NCBI GenBank assembly: GCA_017614995.1
Contig: JAGAAX010000029.1
Span: 1-64,000 of the forward strand
Direction of reading: 5' to 3'
Length of the DNA stretch: 64,000 nucleotides
From: Spirochaetaceae bacterium
GTDB taxonomy: Bacteria; Spirochaetota; Spirochaetia; Treponematales; Treponemataceae
Part shown: positions 16,154 through 24,033 of the stretch, one piece after another
Layout of the letters: each line of letters starts with the position of its first letter
How positions within the stretch are numbered: position 1 is the stretch's first letter
The notes under the pieces: model-generated
Told to the model about the DNA's origin: nothing
Database searches by the model: none
Seen by the model: only the letters and a program-made list of their open reading frames with translations
Program-made: the position numbers and the translations under genes

Positions 16154-16309
16154 GCCGGTTTTTGTGCAAACAAAAAGCGGCACTTTTCGCCAAATAGACT
16201 TCAACGTAAGATAAAACTATTGCGAAAAGAAGGCTGCCGGTTTTGCTTCGCAAAAGCGGCACTTTTCGCCGATTAAACTCAAATTGTAGATTAAGCTGTT
16301 GCGAAAAGA
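16154..16309 (-). repeat. Tandem pair of structured repeat modules
   Basis: Two minus-oriented copies lie side by side, at 16154-16230 and 16236-16309. Each begins GCCGGTTTT, forms a hairpin with AAAGCGGC, continues into CTTTTCGCC and ends TTGCGAAAAGA. The second keeps TGTAGATTAA. A partial linker (GTGTACACAATC) precedes the first. They lie between the Rpn gene and the GH31 gene. Confidence 0.75.
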
Positions 16310-16361
16310 ACTTGTCTTTTTGCGCATAATTCAGTATTAAGTAATCTATAAGGACGGAAAC

Positions 16362-18401
16362 ATGAAGTTTACTAACGGTTTTTGGCTTGAAAAAGACGGC
16401 ATTGAAGGAAATTACGCGGCAGAAGCTTATGAAGCTGAAAAAAAGGACAATCAGCTTGTAGTTTATGCGCCTGTGCGGCAGGTGAGAACACGCGGCGACA
16501 CATTGGGACTGCCGCTTTTGACAATCCGCTACAGCGCACCGCTAAAAGATGTGCTCAAAGTAAGCATAAGCCACTTTGAAGGTGCGCTTGATAAAGAGCC
16601 GCATTACGAGATTTATTCTGACAAAAACGCTGTTTCAGAAATAAGCATAACCGAGAAAGAAGCTTCTATAAAATCCGGGGCATTGTCTGCTCATGTTGCG
16701 CTTAACTCGGGCTGGGCAGTTCAGTTTAAGGGCAGCGGCAAAACGCTTACCAAAAACGAATGGAAGTCAACCGCTTTTATGCGCGAGACAAGCGAGCCTG
16801 TGCAGCATCTTTTTTACAGCGGTGACAAAACCTATATAAAAGAAGAACTTTCGCTTTCTGTAGGCGAGAATGTCTACGGCTTTGGCGAGCGATTCGGTGC
16901 TTTTATCAAAAACGGGCAGAGCATAGAAACCACAAACCAGGACGGCGGCACAGCAGGTGACCAGTCTTACAAGACAGTGCCTTTTTATCTGACTAACAAA
17001 GGCTACGGCGTTTTTGTCAATTCAAGCGACAACGTTGCTTTTGAAGTCGGCACAGAAAAGGTTGCGCGCGTTCAGTTTAGCGTGCCGGGCGAAAAACTTG
17101 AGTATTTCATTATTTACGGCCCTTCGCCAAAAGAGATAATCGAAAAATATACGGCTTTGACCGGCAGACCTGCCATGGTTCCAGAATGGTCGCTCGGCTT
17201 GTGGCTTTCAACTTCGTTTACAACGTCTTATGACGAAAAAACCGTAATGTCTTTTATAGACGGAATGAAAGAGCGGAATATTCCGCTTAGCGTGTTCCAC
17301 TTTGACTGTTTCTGGATGAAGGGCTTTAACTGGTGCGACTTTACATGGAATGCGGAGACCTTCCCCGACCCGGAAGGGCTGCTTAAAAGGCTTCATGAGC
17401 GCGGCTTGAAGGTTTGTGTCTGGATAAATCCGTATATTGCGCAGCGTTCGCCTTTATTTGAAGAAGGCAAAAATGCCGGCTACTTTATCAAAAAGAGCGA
17501 CGGCTCTGTCTGGCAGACTGACATGTGGCAGGCTGGCATGGCAATTGTTGACTTTACAAATCCAGATGCGTGCAGATGGTATCAGTCTAAGCTCAACGCG
17601 CTTGTCGATATGGGCGTTGATACTTTTAAGACTGACTTCGGCGAGCGTATTCCGACGGACTGTGTGTATTTTAACGGCGCAGACCCGCAAAAAATGCACA
17701 ATTACTACACTTATCTTTATAATCAGTGCGTATTTGAACTTTTGGAAAAGCGGCGCGGCAAGGGCGAAGCCTGTCTTTTTGCACGCTCGGCAACTGCGGG
17801 GTCGCAAAAGTTTCCGCTTCATTGGGGCGGCGACTGCGAGTCTACATTTGAGGCTATGGCTGAAACGCTCCGCGGTGGGCTTTCTTTGGGCTTGTGCGGC
17901 TTCGGTTTCTGGAGCCACGATATAGGCGGTTTTGAAGGCAATCCGCCGCCTGCGCTCTTCAAACGGTGGTTGCAATTCGGGCTTTTGTCTTCGCACAGCC
18001 GTCTGCATGGCAGCAATTCTTACAGAGTGCCATGGTCTGTAGACGAAGAATCAAGCGAAGTTGCCAGAATCTTTACAAACATCAAGCTCAAGCTTAAACC
18101 TTATCTGCTAAAAATGGCTAAAACAGCCTCTGACACCGGCGTGCCTGTGCTCCGCGCAATGTTCCTCGAATTTCCAGAAGACCCGACATGCGCTTTTCTT
18201 GACCGGCAGTATATGCTCGGTGATTCTCTGCTTGTTGCTCCTGTGTTTTCAGAAGACGGCACTGTAGAGTACTATCTTCCAAAAGGCAAATGGGTTCACT
18301 ACATTGACGGCCGCGAAATTGACTGCACAGAGGGCGGCAGATGGCTCACCGAAACTTACGGCTTTACAAGCCTTCCTTTGTGGAAACGGGAATCAATGTA
18401 A
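16362..18401 (+). CDS. GH31 alpha-xylosidase, C-terminally shortened
   Basis: The protein has 679 residues and no signal peptide, so it is cytoplasmic. It resembles YicI-type alpha-xylosidases that release xylose from isoprimeverose-like oligosaccharides. The N-terminal beta-sandwich contains ENVYGFGERFGAFIKNGQ. The catalytic barrel has FHFDCFWMKGFNWCDFTWN, nucleophile Asp425 in FKTDFGERIP and acid/base Asp491 in WGGDCESTF. The protein ends at SLPLWKRESM, the start of the domain after the barrel, so the final beta domain of roughly 80-90 residues seen in full-length relatives is missing. A dispersed palindrome begins 14 bases after the stop. Activity may be kept or lost. Confidence 0.88.
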   Translation: MKFTNGFWLEKDGIEGNYAAEAYEAEKKDNQLVVYAPVRQVRTRGDTLGLPLLTIRYSAPLKDVLKVSISHFEGALDKEPHYEIYSDKNAVSEISITEKEASIKSGALSAHVALNSGWAVQFKGSGKTLTKNEWKSTAFMRETSEPVQHLFYSGDKTYIKEELSLSVGENVYGFGERFGAFIKNGQSIETTNQDGGTAGDQSYKTVPFYLTNKGYGVFVNSSDNVAFEVGTEKVARVQFSVPGEKLEYFIIYGPSPKEIIEKYTALTGRPAMVPEWSLGLWLSTSFTTSYDEKTVMSFIDGMKERNIPLSVFHFDCFWMKGFNWCDFTWNAETFPDPEGLLKRLHERGLKVCVWINPYIAQRSPLFEEGKNAGYFIKKSDGSVWQTDMWQAGMAIVDFTNPDACRWYQSKLNALVDMGVDTFKTDFGERIPTDCVYFNGADPQKMHNYYTYLYNQCVFELLEKRRGKGEACLFARSATAGSQKFPLHWGGDCESTFEAMAETLRGGLSLGLCGFGFWSHDIGGFEGNPPPALFKRWLQFGLLSSHSRLHGSNSYRVPWSVDEESSEVARIFTNIKLKLKPYLLKMAKTASDTGVPVLRAMFLEFPEDPTCAFLDRQYMLGDSLLVAPVFSEDGTVEYYLPKGKWVHYIDGREIDCTEGGRWLTETYGFTSLPLWKRESM

Positions 18402-18414
18402 CAACCGGGCTGCC

Positions 18415-18442
18415 TGTCATTGTCGGGCGTGACCCGACAATC
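18415..18442. repeat. Dispersed palindrome GTCATTGTCGGG / CCCGACAATC
   Basis: The arms TTGTCGGG (18420-18427) and CCCGACAA (18433-18440) follow the word CTGTCAT. A second, longer member lies at 24968-25034. This copy sits directly after the shortened GH31 gene. Confidence 0.6.
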
Positions 18443-18460
18443 TATTGTGTGGCGTGTAGG

Positions 18461-18820
18461 CTAGTTCCAAGTTTTCCAAGTATCGGGGCAGAAGCCTGCG
18501 GTTGCGGCGGTTTTGCCGTTGCGCACTATCGGGGTAACAAGCAGCGCGGGCTGTTCTAAAAGCTTTTCAAGTTTATCCTCATCTGCAAGATATGCTATAG
18601 AGGCATAATCTTTTGACTTGGTGTTAATCAAAGCTTCTATAGCGCCGTCTTTGCTGCCAAGCTTTTGTGCCAGAGCCGCAACTACAGATTCAAGCTCGCC
18701 TTTGCTTATGCTTTTTTGCTTTAAGTCAATTTTCTGCACGCTTATGTTTCTTTCTGAAAACCAGCGTTCTGCTTTTTTTGTGTCAAAGCACTTTGAAGTG
18801 CCAAAAATCTGAATAGCCAT
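18461..18820 (-). CDS. ArsC/Spx-family thioredoxin-fold protein
   Basis: The protein has 119 residues. The N-terminal thioredoxin-like motif GTSKCFDTKKAERWF has a single redox Cys at residue 11. ISVQKIDLKQKSISKGEL and the TPIVRNGKTAATAGF segment follow, typical of the ArsC/YffB/Spx superfamily. A single Cys and the lack of the RXXC of Spx favour a glutathione-type or uncharacterised ArsC-like reductase. Whether it reduces arsenate is unknown. It is convergent with GH31 and has no operon partner. Confidence 0.8.
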   Translation of the reverse strand: MAIQIFGTSKCFDTKKAERWFSERNISVQKIDLKQKSISKGELESVVAALAQKLGSKDGAIEALINTKSKDYASIAYLADEDKLEKLLEQPALLVTPIVRNGKTAATAGFCPDTWKTWN

Positions 18821-18871
18821 GCCGACAATTTAGCATTTGCATTGTTTTCAGTCTAGCTTGCCCGCGGTTCA

Positions 18872-18893
18872 ATTTGAAAAGCAGATTTCAAAT
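18872..18893. promoter_or_regulatory. Inverted repeat upstream of the xylanase gene
   Basis: Perfect eight-base arms ATTTGAAA/TTTCAAAT with a six-base spacer lie about 115 bases before the GH10 start, in the region between it and the divergent ArsC-like gene. This is a candidate operator. The binding protein is unknown. Confidence 0.35.
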
Positions 18894-19005
18894 ATCTAAT
18901 TTATGTCAATAATATCAAAAATAGGAAATTTCTCGTATAGACATAATAGAGATTTGTTTATATTCTACAACAAGAATGCTTTTTATGTTGCGAGGAGAGT
19001 TTCCT

Positions 19006-20031
19006 ATGATAAAGAAATTAGCAACTGTGGCGATTTGGTTTTTAGGCTGTGTCGGGGCTGTATGTGTCAGCCTTTCAGTTAAAGACACAATGCGTTCACT
19101 TGCCACAAAAAAAGGACTTGAAACCGGCGTTGCTGTTGCGGTAGGCGACCTTAGCAAAGACTCACACAAGAATATAATTCTTGAGAACAGTTCCATTATT
19201 GTTGCAGAAAACTGCATGAAATGGCAGTACATTCATCCGCGGGAAAATACTTGGAACTGGAAAGACACAGACAGGCTTGTTGAATTTGCCGAAGAAAACG
19301 GAATAAGCGTTAAATTTCATACGCTTTTCTGGCACAATCAGAATTCTTCGTTCCTGTCAGAAAAGTGGAGCCGCGACAAGGCGCTGTCTGTAATGGATAA
19401 TCACATTTCAACGATTATGGAGCGCTATAAGGGCAGAATCAAAGAATACGACGTTGTAAACGAAGCCTTTGAGGACAACGGCTCTTTGCGGAAAACAATC
19501 TGGCTTAAAACAGTCGGAGAAGACTACATTGAGCACGCTTTTACAAAAGCCCATGAGTGCGACCCGTCTGCAAAGCTTTTCCTTAATGATTATTCCAACG
19601 AAACGATGGGGCAGACTAAAGCTGATGCCATGTTCAATTTTGTCAAGAAACTGAAAGAGAAGGGCGTTCCGATTGACGGTGTCGGTTTTCAGCTACATAT
19701 TGATACGGCTTATGGTTTTGACGCGGATAAAATCAGAAAAAACGTAAAACGCTATGCTGAGCTCGGTCTGCTTGTTTCTTTCAGCGAAGTTGACGTGCGT
19801 ATTCCGCAAAAAACTAACGAGAACCATCTGGCTAAGCAGCAGAAAATCTATTGCGAATTATTGAAAATAGCTGTAGAAGAGCCCAATGTTATAAACTTTA
19901 TCACTTGGGGCTTTACCGATGCCCAGAGCTGGGTGCCGTATACTTTCCCCGGCAAAGGGCACGCATTGCCCTATGACGAAAACTTGCAGCCTAAGCCTCT
20001 TTATGCCGAAATGCTGAAAGTCTTGAAATAG
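19006..20031 (+). CDS. GH10 endo-1,4-beta-xylanase
   Basis: The protein is about 341 residues and cleaves internal beta-1,4 links of xylan. The N-terminal hydrophobic stretch (residues 3-22, with FLGC and AVC) is a signal peptide or lipoprotein signal, so it is exported. The GH10 barrel follows: NCMKWQYIHP, FHTLFWHNQN, acid/base Glu153 in YDVVNEAF, and nucleophile Glu261 in VSFSEVDVRIP, then FITWGFTDAQSW. GAGGAGA precedes ATG 19006. The frame extends to 18976 without a ribosome site. It is a single-domain enzyme with no carbohydrate-binding module. A terminator follows at 20044. Confidence 0.95.
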   Translation: MIKKLATVAIWFLGCVGAVCVSLSVKDTMRSLATKKGLETGVAVAVGDLSKDSHKNIILENSSIIVAENCMKWQYIHPRENTWNWKDTDRLVEFAEENGISVKFHTLFWHNQNSSFLSEKWSRDKALSVMDNHISTIMERYKGRIKEYDVVNEAFEDNGSLRKTIWLKTVGEDYIEHAFTKAHECDPSAKLFLNDYSNETMGQTKADAMFNFVKKLKEKGVPIDGVGFQLHIDTAYGFDADKIRKNVKRYAELGLLVSFSEVDVRIPQKTNENHLAKQQKIYCELLKIAVEEPNVINFITWGFTDAQSWVPYTFPGKGHALPYDENLQPKPLYAEMLKVLK

Positions 20032-20043
20032 TTCAATTTGAAT

Positions 20044-20074
20044 AAATGCCCGGTAATGCGCCGGGCATTTTTTT
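20044..20074 (+). terminator. Intrinsic terminator after the xylanase gene
   Basis: ATGCCCGG/CCGGGCAT arms enclose TAATGCG and are followed by seven T bases (68-74). Confidence 0.88.
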
Positions 20075-20166
20075 ATACGCACTCTTTCAGACTTGAATAT
20101 TTACGTTTTCAATCTTAAACTACGCATGATAAATTCAGCAGAATTATATGATTCTGATGCAGGTTT

Positions 20167-21192
20167 ATGATGATTACTATTTATGACATAGCGGAAAAAA
20201 CCGGCTACAGTGCGCCGACAATTTCAAAAGCGCTCAACGGAAGAGGCGGTTTAAGCCCGGCAACCAGAAAAAAGATTCTTGATGTTGCAGAAGAAATCGG
20301 CTACAAGCCCAATATGGCGGCGCGCTCTCTGACAACAAAAAAATCATTTCTCATTGGAATCATTTACGAAGACGCCTATATGAAAGCCGGATTTGAGCAT
20401 CCTCTGTTTGGCGGCATTCTGAACACTTTCCGCACAGAGCTTGAAGCTTCCGGCTATGATCTGATTTTTCTTTCAAAGTCATTCTGTTCGGGCAAAACGT
20501 CTTATCTTGACCATTGTGTTCTTCGCAATGTGGACGGAGTTGTTATAATAAATCCGGCAGAAACTGTTTCTGAGCTGTCTGCGCTTGCTGATTCTGATAT
20601 TCCGTCTGTTTCAACCAACGATATTATTCCCGGAATTCCTTATGTTATAACGGAAAACTTTGAGGCAGGCTATAAGGCGGCTGAACATTTTATAAAGAAC
20701 GGCCATAAAAAATTTGCATATCTTGCCGGCCCTACAACCGAATATACAAGGGCTTCTATTGAAAGACTTGAAGGTTTTAGAAGCTGCCTTTTGAAGCATA
20801 ATTTTAACTTTGATGATTCATTTACTGAAACTTGCCCTGCCTGGTTTAAGGAAAACGGCTTTGATGCGATGAAAAAACTTTGGGCAAGACATTCTGATGT
20901 GACGGCTGTGTTTTCTGCAAATGACAGAATAGCTGCCGGTGCAATGGATTATTGCCAGTCAATCGGAGTGCGTGTGCCCGATGAAGTTTCGTTTATCGGC
21001 TTTGATGATGAATTGTTTTCAAGCTATTGCAACCCGCCGTTGACAACATTTAAACAGCGGAGAGAACAAATAGCAGAAGCCGCCGCGGAAATTTTACGCA
21101 AGAGGCTTGCCGGTCAGTCTGTCGCAGATTTTGTCCGCATAAGCGCAGACTTTATTGAACGGAATTCTGTAAAAAATTTAAGCAACTCCTGA
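20167..21192 (+). CDS. LacI-family transcriptional regulator
   Basis: The protein has 341 residues. The N-terminal HTH and hinge helix are TIYDIAEKTGYSAPTISKALNGRGGLSPATRKKILDVA and PNMAARSLTTKK. A type I periplasmic-binding effector domain follows to the end (IGIIYED, GVVIINP, GHKKFAYLAGP, VTAVFSANDRIAAGAMDYC, VSFIGFDDELFSSYCNPPLTT). ATG 20167 is directly followed by a second ATG, and either could be used. It lies downstream of the xylanase gene behind a terminator, so it has its own promoter. Control of the xylan genes is plausible but unproven. Confidence 0.93.
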   Translation: MMITIYDIAEKTGYSAPTISKALNGRGGLSPATRKKILDVAEEIGYKPNMAARSLTTKKSFLIGIIYEDAYMKAGFEHPLFGGILNTFRTELEASGYDLIFLSKSFCSGKTSYLDHCVLRNVDGVVIINPAETVSELSALADSDIPSVSTNDIIPGIPYVITENFEAGYKAAEHFIKNGHKKFAYLAGPTTEYTRASIERLEGFRSCLLKHNFNFDDSFTETCPAWFKENGFDAMKKLWARHSDVTAVFSANDRIAAGAMDYCQSIGVRVPDEVSFIGFDDELFSSYCNPPLTTFKQRREQIAEAAAEILRKRLAGQSVADFVRISADFIERNSVKNLSNS

Positions 21193-21308
21193 CACTGCAA
21201 ACTAAAACTACAATTTAGAATTTTCCCAGATTTTTCAGTGCAAACACTTGCTTTTTATGTGCAAATGACTACATAATAATGTATATTTTACAGCAAAAGA
21301 GGTATCTT

Positions 21309-21578
21309 ATGGCACAGAGCAACTTAACAATCCGTTTGGATAATTCAGATAAAAAACAGTTTGCAGAAATTTGCGAAAGCATTGGTCTTTCTGTTTCTGC
21401 TGCATATACAATTTTTACAAAAGCAGTCATTCACAAGCGCAAAATTCCTTTTGAACTTGAAGCTTCTGACGACGACGGTTTTTACAGTCCTGCAAATATC
21501 CGTCATCTTGAAGAATTGAAACGTCTCGATGATGAGGGCAAGCTGAAATTCACAAAACATGATCTTATTAGGATATAG
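21309..21578 (+). CDS. RelB/DinJ-type antitoxin
   Basis: The protein has 89 residues. The N-terminal ribbon-helix-helix (NLTIRLDNSDKKQFAEICESIGLSVSAAYTIFTKAVI) matches RelB/DinJ, and the acidic C-terminal tail would wrap the toxin. AAGAGGT precedes ATG 21309. The frame extends to 21279 without one. The toxin gene starts two bases after its stop. The antitoxin probably represses its own promoter. Confidence 0.9.
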   Translation: MAQSNLTIRLDNSDKKQFAEICESIGLSVSAAYTIFTKAVIHKRKIPFELEASDDDGFYSPANIRHLEELKRLDDEGKLKFTKHDLIRI

Positions 21579-21580
21579 AT

Positions 21581-21844
21581 ATGGACAAAATTTGGAATGA
21601 TTTAGCTTGGGAACAATATCTTTACTGGCAGACTCAAGATAAAAAGATTCTCAAAAAACTTAACAAGCTTATTGATGATATAGAACGCAACGGTTATGAC
21701 GGAATCGGACACCCGGAACCGCTTAAAGGGGATCTTTCAGGTTTTTGGAGCCGCGAAATTGATGAGAAGAACCGTCTTGTGTACAAAATCGAAAATGACT
21801 GCATAAAAATCTACCAGTGCAAAAACCACTACGATGACAAGTAG
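21581..21844 (+). CDS. yoeB: YoeB/Txe family mRNA interferase toxin
   Basis: The protein has 87 residues, the family length. IWNDLAWEQYLYWQTQDKKILKKLNKLIDDI, HPEPLKGDLSGFWSREIDEKNRLVYKI and the end IKIYQCKNHYDD match YoeB. The ribosome-dependent RNase residues Glu, Arg and His are present (Glu and Arg in the SREIDEKNRL region, His near the end). Its partner upstream is RelB/DinJ-like rather than the usual YefM/Phd-type antitoxin. Confidence 0.93.
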   Translation: MDKIWNDLAWEQYLYWQTQDKKILKKLNKLIDDIERNGYDGIGHPEPLKGDLSGFWSREIDEKNRLVYKIENDCIKIYQCKNHYDDK

Positions 21845-22000
21845 ATTTATCTACAGTTTTGGAAACATCTGGCAAAACGGCTAAGTTTTGCTTTGCAAGT
21901 CTGGGGTTCTTAGGGCGCAGCCCTAAGCAGTGCCGGAAAAGGAAGGGGTTTAAGGGGAAGGGAAAACCTCGCTTCTGAGTAGGGGTTTTCCTTGCCCCTT
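21842..22000. repeat. Repeat block: truncated structured module plus hairpins
   Basis: Starting at the yoeB stop codon there is a plus-oriented fragment of the GATTAATCTAC module (TAGATTTATCTACAGTTTTG, then TCTGGCAAAACGG, 21842-21899). A perfect TTAGGGC/GCCCTAA hairpin (about 21910-21926) follows, then a long inverted repeat whose right arm GGGGTTTTCCTTGCCCC ends at 21998. The AAAACCCCTAC word is shared with the block at 35600. No gene is present. It may stop transcription from both sides. Confidence 0.6.
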
Positions 22001-22004
22001 AAAG

Positions 22005-22568
22005 CTATTTTTCAAAGTCGTCGTCAGGAAGTATTTCGGCTTCAATAGAGAGCGGCTTGTGTTTCCATTCAAGATAGATGCAGACAGCAGAGCCGATAAG
22101 CAGGGCTGTGCCGCCAAGTCTTATGATTATTACACCGATTTTGGCTGGCAGGCAGAAAAGAATTATTGCAAGCGCAATTGAAATAATTGCCTCTGTTGAG
22201 AACGAATGTGTCTCAAGATTTGCGGCTTTTAGCTGTGTAATATTAAAGACTTCTGCTATTGTAGAAAGCACAAGATAAACCGCAATTACATACATCATCA
22301 CAGTCCAGAGAATGCCTGCAAAAACAAGCGGCAGCAGCACCGCAAGCGTGCCCAATACTATGCTGGAAAAGCCTTTGACTGTTTCGACAGTGCTGAACGT
22401 GCTGTTCGGCAGCACATTCCGTACAGCAACAAGCGAATGCAGACCGTTGATTATTGCCGCAATGCCAAGAACAATTACACTTACTTTAACGCACTCTGTC
22501 GGTGCAAGAATCATCATTATACCGATTATTGCAGTCAAAGCTGCAAGCATCAAATAGCTTTTTCTCAT
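22005..22568 (-). CDS. DUF308 (HdeD-like) membrane protein
   Basis: The protein has 187 residues with six predicted hydrophobic segments arranged as repeated pairs (LMLAALTAIIGIMMILAP, VSVIVLGIAAIINGLHSL, GFSSIVLGTLAVLLPLVFAG, ILWTVMMYVIAVYLVLS, AIISIALAIILFCLP, GVIIIRLGGTALLIGSA), as in the HdeD/DUF308 family. The C-terminal tail is acidic and cytoplasmic. Its function is unknown. It lies 15 bases after the amino-acid ABC ATPase gene in the same direction and may be co-transcribed with it. Confidence 0.8.
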   Translation of the reverse strand: MRKSYLMLAALTAIIGIMMILAPTECVKVSVIVLGIAAIINGLHSLVAVRNVLPNSTFSTVETVKGFSSIVLGTLAVLLPLVFAGILWTVMMYVIAVYLVLSTIAEVFNITQLKAANLETHSFSTEAIISIALAIILFCLPAKIGVIIIRLGGTALLIGSAVCIYLEWKHKPLSIEAEILPDDDFEK

Positions 22569-22582
22569 AGTAGCTCCTATGT

Positions 22583-23302
22583 TTATAGAACGCTCTGCAA
22601 AAACTGCGCTGTGCGTTCATTTTTAGGCGAATTGAAAATCTCTTCCGGGGTGCCTTCTTCTAAGAACTTGCCTTCGTACATAAATACAAGCCGGTCGGCA
22701 ACTTCGCGCGCAAAGCCCATTTCGTGTGTTACAACAACCATTGTCATGCCGTCGCGTGCAAGCTTTTCCATAACATTGAGAACTTCGTTTACCATTTCAG
22801 GGTCTAGCGCAGAAGTAGGTTCGTCAAAAAGCATAACGTCCGGGTTCATGGCAAGCGCGCGCACAATGGCAATTCTCTGCTTCTGTCCGCCAGAAAGCGT
22901 AGAAGGGTAGGCGTCAGCTTTGTCGGCAAGGTCTACCATATCAAGAAGCTGCATCGCCTCGTCGTTGGCTTCTTCTTTTGTCTTAAGCTTCAGCGTAAGC
23001 GGCGCAAGCGTTATATTCTGCAATACGCTCAAATGCGGAAAAAGATTGAAGTGCTGAAAGACCATGCCCATTTTCTGCCGGAGCTTGTCTATATCAGTCT
23101 TTTTGTCTGTAAGGTTTGTTCCCTCAAAAAAGATGCTGCCGCTGTCCGGCTTTTCAAGCAAATTAAGGCAGCGCAAAAAAGTGCTTTTGCCGGAACCAGA
23201 CGGCCCGATAATGACCATTCTTTCGTTTTTGTTTATTGTTGTTGAAACACCTCTGATAACCGGCAGTGTTCCAAAGCTCTTAACAAGATTATTTACTTCT
23301 AT
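22583..23302 (-). CDS. Polar amino-acid ABC transporter ATPase, GlnQ/HisP type
   Basis: The protein is about 239 residues. It has Walker [10 protein letters not shown], the Q-loop [14 protein letters not shown] signature LSGGQ and Walker [13 protein letters not shown], then the His switch VVTHEMGFA. The start is most likely GTG 23302 ([12 protein letters not shown]), which gives the usual 240-residue length. An ATG at 23326 would lie far inside the permease gene. It overlaps the permease by 14 bases, so translation is coupled. Confidence 0.92.
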   Translation of the reverse strand: MEVNNLVKSFGTLPVIRGVSTTINKNERMVIIGPSGSGKSTFLRCLNLLEKPDSGSIFFEGTNLTDKKTDIDKLRQKMGMVFQHFNLFPHLSVLQNITLAPLTLKLKTKEEANDEAMQLLDMVDLADKADAYPSTLSGGQKQRIAIVRALAMNPDVMLFDEPTSALDPEMVNEVLNVMEKLARDGMTMVVVTHEMGFAREVADRLVFMYEGKFLEEGTPEEIFNSPKNERTAQFLQSVL

Positions 23303-23960
23303 CACTGCGAGCCATCCTTTTTTCAAAAATGCCGAAAAGTTTTGTTAAGCCTAAAGTAAGACACAAATAGACTGCCGCACATGTTAAAAGCGGAATCCAT
23401 GCGTTGTAAGTTGCATTTCTAATCATGTCGCCGGTTTTGGTCAAGTCTGTTACCGCAATAAAGCTTGCAACAGAAGTTTCCTTGATAAGCACAATAAATT
23501 CGCTTGTGTATGTCGGAAGAACCGCTTTGGCTGCCTGCGGCAAGATGATTTTCATAAGCGTCTGGCTTTTGCTTAAGCCGAGGGAACGGCCTGCTTCTGT
23601 CTGTCCTATGTCTACGCCCTGAATGCCGGCGCGGAAAATTTCGGTGCAGTAAGCGCCTGAATTTATGCCGTAAGCAAGAATGGCGACCAAAAGTCGGTTA
23701 AGTCCGAGCGGTGCAAAAATGACAAAATAGAAAATCATCAGCTGGGTTGCAAGCGGAATGCCTCTAATGACTGTGGTGTAGACTGTAGCAATTGCTCTTA
23801 AAAATTTGTGTTTTGAGATTTTTAGCAGTGCAAAAATGCTTCCAAGAATTGTACCGATTATAATTGCACAAACCGCAATAAGAACAGTAATGCCTAAGCC
23901 CTGCAAAAGCAGAAGCCAGCGGTCGCCAACGATGATAGTATCGACAAACGATTGAACCAA
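23289..23960 (-). CDS. Polar amino-acid ABC transporter permease, HisM type
   Basis: The protein has 223 residues and about five transmembrane segments. It carries the family EAA loop ([25 protein letters not shown]) and the early segment [17 protein letters not shown]. The start appears to be TTG 23960, since the next Met is beyond the first helix. It lies between the binding protein (73 bases upstream) and the ATPase. It would form a homodimeric channel. Confidence 0.92.
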   Translation of the reverse strand: MVQSFVDTIIVGDRWLLLLQGLGITVLIAVCAIIIGTILGSIFALLKISKHKFLRAIATVYTTVIRGIPLATQLMIFYFVIFAPLGLNRLLVAILAYGINSGAYCTEIFRAGIQGVDIGQTEAGRSLGLSKSQTLMKIILPQAAKAVLPTYTSEFIVLIKETSVASFIAVTDLTKTGDMIRNATYNAWIPLLTCAAVYLCLTLGLTKLFGIFEKRMARSDRSK

Positions 23961-24033
23961 AGGTTTCCCCCGAAACGAAAGAACTGTTTAAAAAGATGCC
24001 GGAGCTGTATTCAGCCCCGGTGAAAAATTCGTT

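Noticed and set aside
18341-18559. Frame overlapping the GH31 3' end as a possible frameshifted tail
   Set aside because: Its product does not resemble the missing C-terminal domain of GH31 enzymes.
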